From: Candidatus Gastranaerophilales bacterium
GTDB taxonomy: Bacteria > Cyanobacteriota > Vampirovibrionia > Gastranaerophilales > Gastranaerophilaceae
Direction: 5' to 3'
Assembly (NCBI GenBank): GCA_947624665.1
Contig: CANQLK010000078.1
Location: 1-7,833 of the forward strand
Length of the DNA stretch: 7,833 nucleotides
Below the pieces are notes generated by a model, which did no database searches, was not told the origin of the DNA, and saw nothing but the letters and a program-made list of their open reading frames with translations. Below are positions 6,451-7,833 of this stretch, one piece after another (position 1 is the stretch's first letter; the number at the start of each line of letters is the position of its first letter). A program made the translations under genes and the position numbers.

Positions 6451-7299
6451 ATGTCAAACGAATATATAATTCAAAGGAGAATAAGACAGCAAAAGCTACG
6501 CAGAAAAGCAAGGCGCAGTGAAATATTAATGCGCCGAATATATAAATTTATTCGATTTATCATACTTTTAGTGATAATTTATTTATTACACAAAGTTATG
6601 ATTTCTCATTATTGGATTTTAAGCAGAGATTTATATAATCCGAATTTAAAGCATATAGAGATATTAGGGAATTCCATAGTATCAAACGAAAAGATACTAA
6701 ACGAAATGAAGAAAGTACCCGTAAACGGGAAAGCGATATACAAAGTAAATCCTGCGGCTATAGCAGGAGAGATAGAACATTTGACTCCGATAAAAAGAGC
6801 TTATGTCAGAAGATTTTGGCTTCCTGCAAGATTAGTTGTAATGATAGAAGAAATTACACCCGTAATAACGGTATCACCTTCAGAGGAAGCACCTGATGTG
6901 GCAGCCTTTGCATTGTCGGGAGAAATCATTTCAAGAGATTATCTTCCGCTAAATCCGAAGAAATTTAATACGATAAAAGTATTAAGTTATGGCACAAAAG
7001 GGGATGATTACGAGAATTGGGACGAAAAGAAGATAAACGAGCTTTATACCATAGCTAAAACAATAGAAGAATATTCGGGAGAGAAAGTACAATACTTGGA
7101 TTTAAGAATACCGAATAATGCATTTGCACAATTAGAAACGGTAAAAATCAGGCTTGGCAGATTAGATACAACGTTACTGACAAGAATAAAAGCCATAAAA
7201 GGTATATTAACCTCACCGGATATAATCAGGCTGAAAAAGAGTACAAAGTATATAGATTTGTCATGGCAAAAAGTAAAATATGTAAATTTAAATGAATAA
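6451..7299 (+). CDS. ftsQ: Cell division protein FtsQ/DivIB (POTRA domain)
   Basis: FtsQ is a bitopic inner-membrane scaffold of the divisome that recruits the FtsB/FtsL complex and helps control septal peptidoglycan synthesis. The 282-residue protein has the expected plan: a very basic cytoplasmic N terminus (1-32, many Arg/Lys); one membrane segment at about 33-50; a POTRA domain from about 67 to 137, starting KHIEILGNSIVSNEKIL and ending ARLVVMIEEITPV, with the typical P-V-R/K-A-x-V-R-R-x-W-P-style strand; and a C-terminal beta domain ending in IDLSW. Sequence identity within this family is low, so the call rests on architecture plus position after ddl, the classical dcw order. It starts 1 nt after the ddl stop, with only a poor ribosome site (GGGA, 6434-6437), which suggests translation by reinitiation after ddl. 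Confidence 0.92.
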   Translation: MSNEYIIQRRIRQQKLRRKARRSEILMRRIYKFIRFIILLVIIYLLHKVMISHYWILSRDLYNPNLKHIEILGNSIVSNEKILNEMKKVPVNGKAIYKVNPAAIAGEIEHLTPIKRAYVRRFWLPARLVVMIEEITPVITVSPSEEAPDVAAFALSGEIISRDYLPLNPKKFNTIKVLSYGTKGDDYENWDEKKINELYTIAKTIEEYSGEKVQYLDLRIPNNAFAQLETVKIRLGRLDTTLLTRIKAIKGILTSPDIIRLKKSTKYIDLSWQKVKYVNLNE

Positions 7300-7305
7300 C
7301 ATCAC

Positions 7306-7333
7306 TTGAAAAATTAAATTTATGTTTTATTAT
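7306..7333 (+). promoter_or_regulatory. Candidate promoter for rpsE
   Basis: TTGAAA (7306-7311) and TATTAT (7328-7333), each 5/6 to consensus, are 16 bp apart just after the ftsQ stop codon. A second TATAAT (7351-7356) has no convincing -35. Use of the first would give an rpsE leader of about 110 nt. The AT content makes chance matches common. Confidence 0.45.
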
Positions 7334-7379
7334 ATTTATGTCAGAAAATTTATAATCCGCAGAACTTCAAAATAAGCTT

Positions 7380-7410
7380 AAAAACATAAGCGCAATTTTG
7401 ATGTTTTTTT
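7380..7410 (+). terminator. Weak terminator-like hairpin in the ftsQ-rpsE spacer
   Basis: AAAAACAT (7380-7387) pairs with ATGTTTTT (7401-7408) around a 13-nt loop and runs into a long T tract (7404-7410, then 7412-7416 after one A). The stem is nearly all A-T, so termination would be inefficient. It could end the murC-ftsQ transcript or act as an attenuator in the rpsE leader. Confidence 0.3.
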
Positions 7411-7449
7411 ATTTTTAGGATAATACTAATACACAGAAAGGTAATAAAA

Positions 7450-7833
7450 GTGGAAGAAACTAAAACAGCAAAAACGAAAAAGAAAAAGATTGAAACTACA
7501 ACTGAAGCTCCGCAAACAGAATGGAAAGAACAAGTAATTCAGGTAAGCAGAGTAACAAAAGTAGTAAAAGGCGGTAAGAAGCTTAGCTTCAGAGCAATAG
7601 TAGTAGTAGGAAACAAAAACGGACAAGTAGGTGTCGGCTGCGCAAAAGCATCAGAAGTTATTATAGCAATACAAAAAGCAGTAGCAGACGGAAGAAAGAA
7701 TTTAATTAACGTACCTATATTTAAAACAACAATACCTCATCCGATAACAGGACGTTCGGGAGCAGGCAGTGTAATGTTAAGACCGGCTTCACAAGGTACC
7801 GGAGTTATCGCAGGCGGTGCAGTTCGTGCAGTA
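7450..7833 (+). CDS. rpsE: Ribosomal protein S5, N-terminal part (3' end outside window)
   Basis: S5 is a 30S subunit protein near the decoding site that contributes to accuracy and helicase activity at mRNA entry. The reading frame runs 128 codons to the window edge without a stop. Residues 1-24 are a Lys/Thr/Glu-rich extension. Then follow the S5 N-terminal double-stranded RNA-binding-like domain, with VTKVVKGGKKLSFRAIVVVG (35-54, including the loop where spectinomycin-resistance changes occur in other bacteria), NGQVGVGCAKASEV (57-70) and IPHPITGRSGAG (95-106), and the start of the C-terminal domain, RPASQGTGVIAGGAVRAV (111-128). The GTG start has AGAAAGG (7435-7441) 8 nt upstream; there is no ATG that would serve. 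S5 is normally encoded in the spc operon after rplR, but here it follows ftsQ after 150 nt, so it probably has its own promoter. Confidence 0.96.
   Translation, partial: MEETKTAKTKKKKIETTTEAPQTEWKEQVIQVSRVTKVVKGGKKLSFRAIVVVGNKNGQVGVGCAKASEVIIAIQKAVADGRKNLINVPIFKTTIPHPITGRSGAGSVMLRPASQGTGVIAGGAVRAV

Noticed and set aside
7376..7391. GCTTA/TAAGC inverted repeat as the ftsQ terminator
   Set aside because: The stem is only 5 bp and the T tract begins more than 10 nt later; the overlapping AAAAACAT/ATGTTTTT pairing is a better though still weak candidate.
7398..7426. TTGATG-17-TAATAC as the rpsE promoter
   Set aside because: The -10 match is poor and the transcript would start at the ribosome binding site, leaving almost no leader.
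7426..7626. Minus-strand open frame over the start of rpsE
   Set aside because: Its Tyr/Phe/Cys-rich translation is the complement of the Lys-rich S5 N terminus; the plus-strand S5 is unmistakable.

Overview
The window is AT-rich (roughly one third G+C by eye), uses the standard code with ATG and GTG starts and Shine-Dalgarno sites, and looks like an ordinary bacterial chromosome. Core genes fill it. The order murC-murB-ddl-ftsQ, the type-II-length MurB and the AT-rich, ATA/AGA-rich codon use suggest an uncultured low-GC bacterium. A Gastranaerophilales/Melainabacteria-type (non-photosynthetic Cyanobacteriota) genome is my best guess, but it rests on general resemblance, not on a search. AT-rich alphaproteobacteria also carry murC-murB-ddl-ftsQ and are not excluded.

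Layout. (1) 1-1292: the 3' half of pheT (phenylalanyl-tRNA synthetase beta chain), closed by a clean intrinsic terminator. (2) 1383-1744: a self-contained transcription unit with a near-consensus promoter, a leader of about 70 nt with a small hairpin, a strong ribosome binding site, a GTG-started 72-codon cysteine-rich protein of unknown function, and a terminator that works in both directions. (3) 1768-3166, minus strand: a glutamate/aspartate-type sodium symporter (DAACS/SDF family) with its own promoter, whose -10 box lies inside a perfect 14-bp palindrome. (4) 3170-7299, plus strand: a tightly packed murC-murB-ddl-ftsQ operon. The junctions are a 4-nt overlap, a 43-nt overlap and a 1-nt gap, so translational coupling is likely. 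(5) 7300-7833: a 150-nt spacer with a candidate promoter and a weak terminator-like hairpin, then the first 128 codons of rpsE (ribosomal protein S5), cut by the window edge.

How the genes work together. MurB makes UDP-MurNAc, MurC adds L-Ala to it, and Ddl makes the D-Ala-D-Ala dipeptide that ends the stem peptide. FtsQ is the membrane scaffold of the divisome. The operon therefore joins peptidoglycan precursor supply to septation, as the 3' part of a division/cell-wall (dcw) cluster does. The flanking pheT and rpsE genes belong to translation and have no obvious functional link to it.

The points most worth a second look are the orphan cysteine-rich small protein in its own terminator-bounded unit, rpsE sitting directly after ftsQ (away from rplR and where ftsA/ftsZ would be expected), and the palindrome over the symporter promoter. 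I saw no mobile element, CRISPR array, tRNA or rRNA. No intergenic stretch exceeds about 230 bases.
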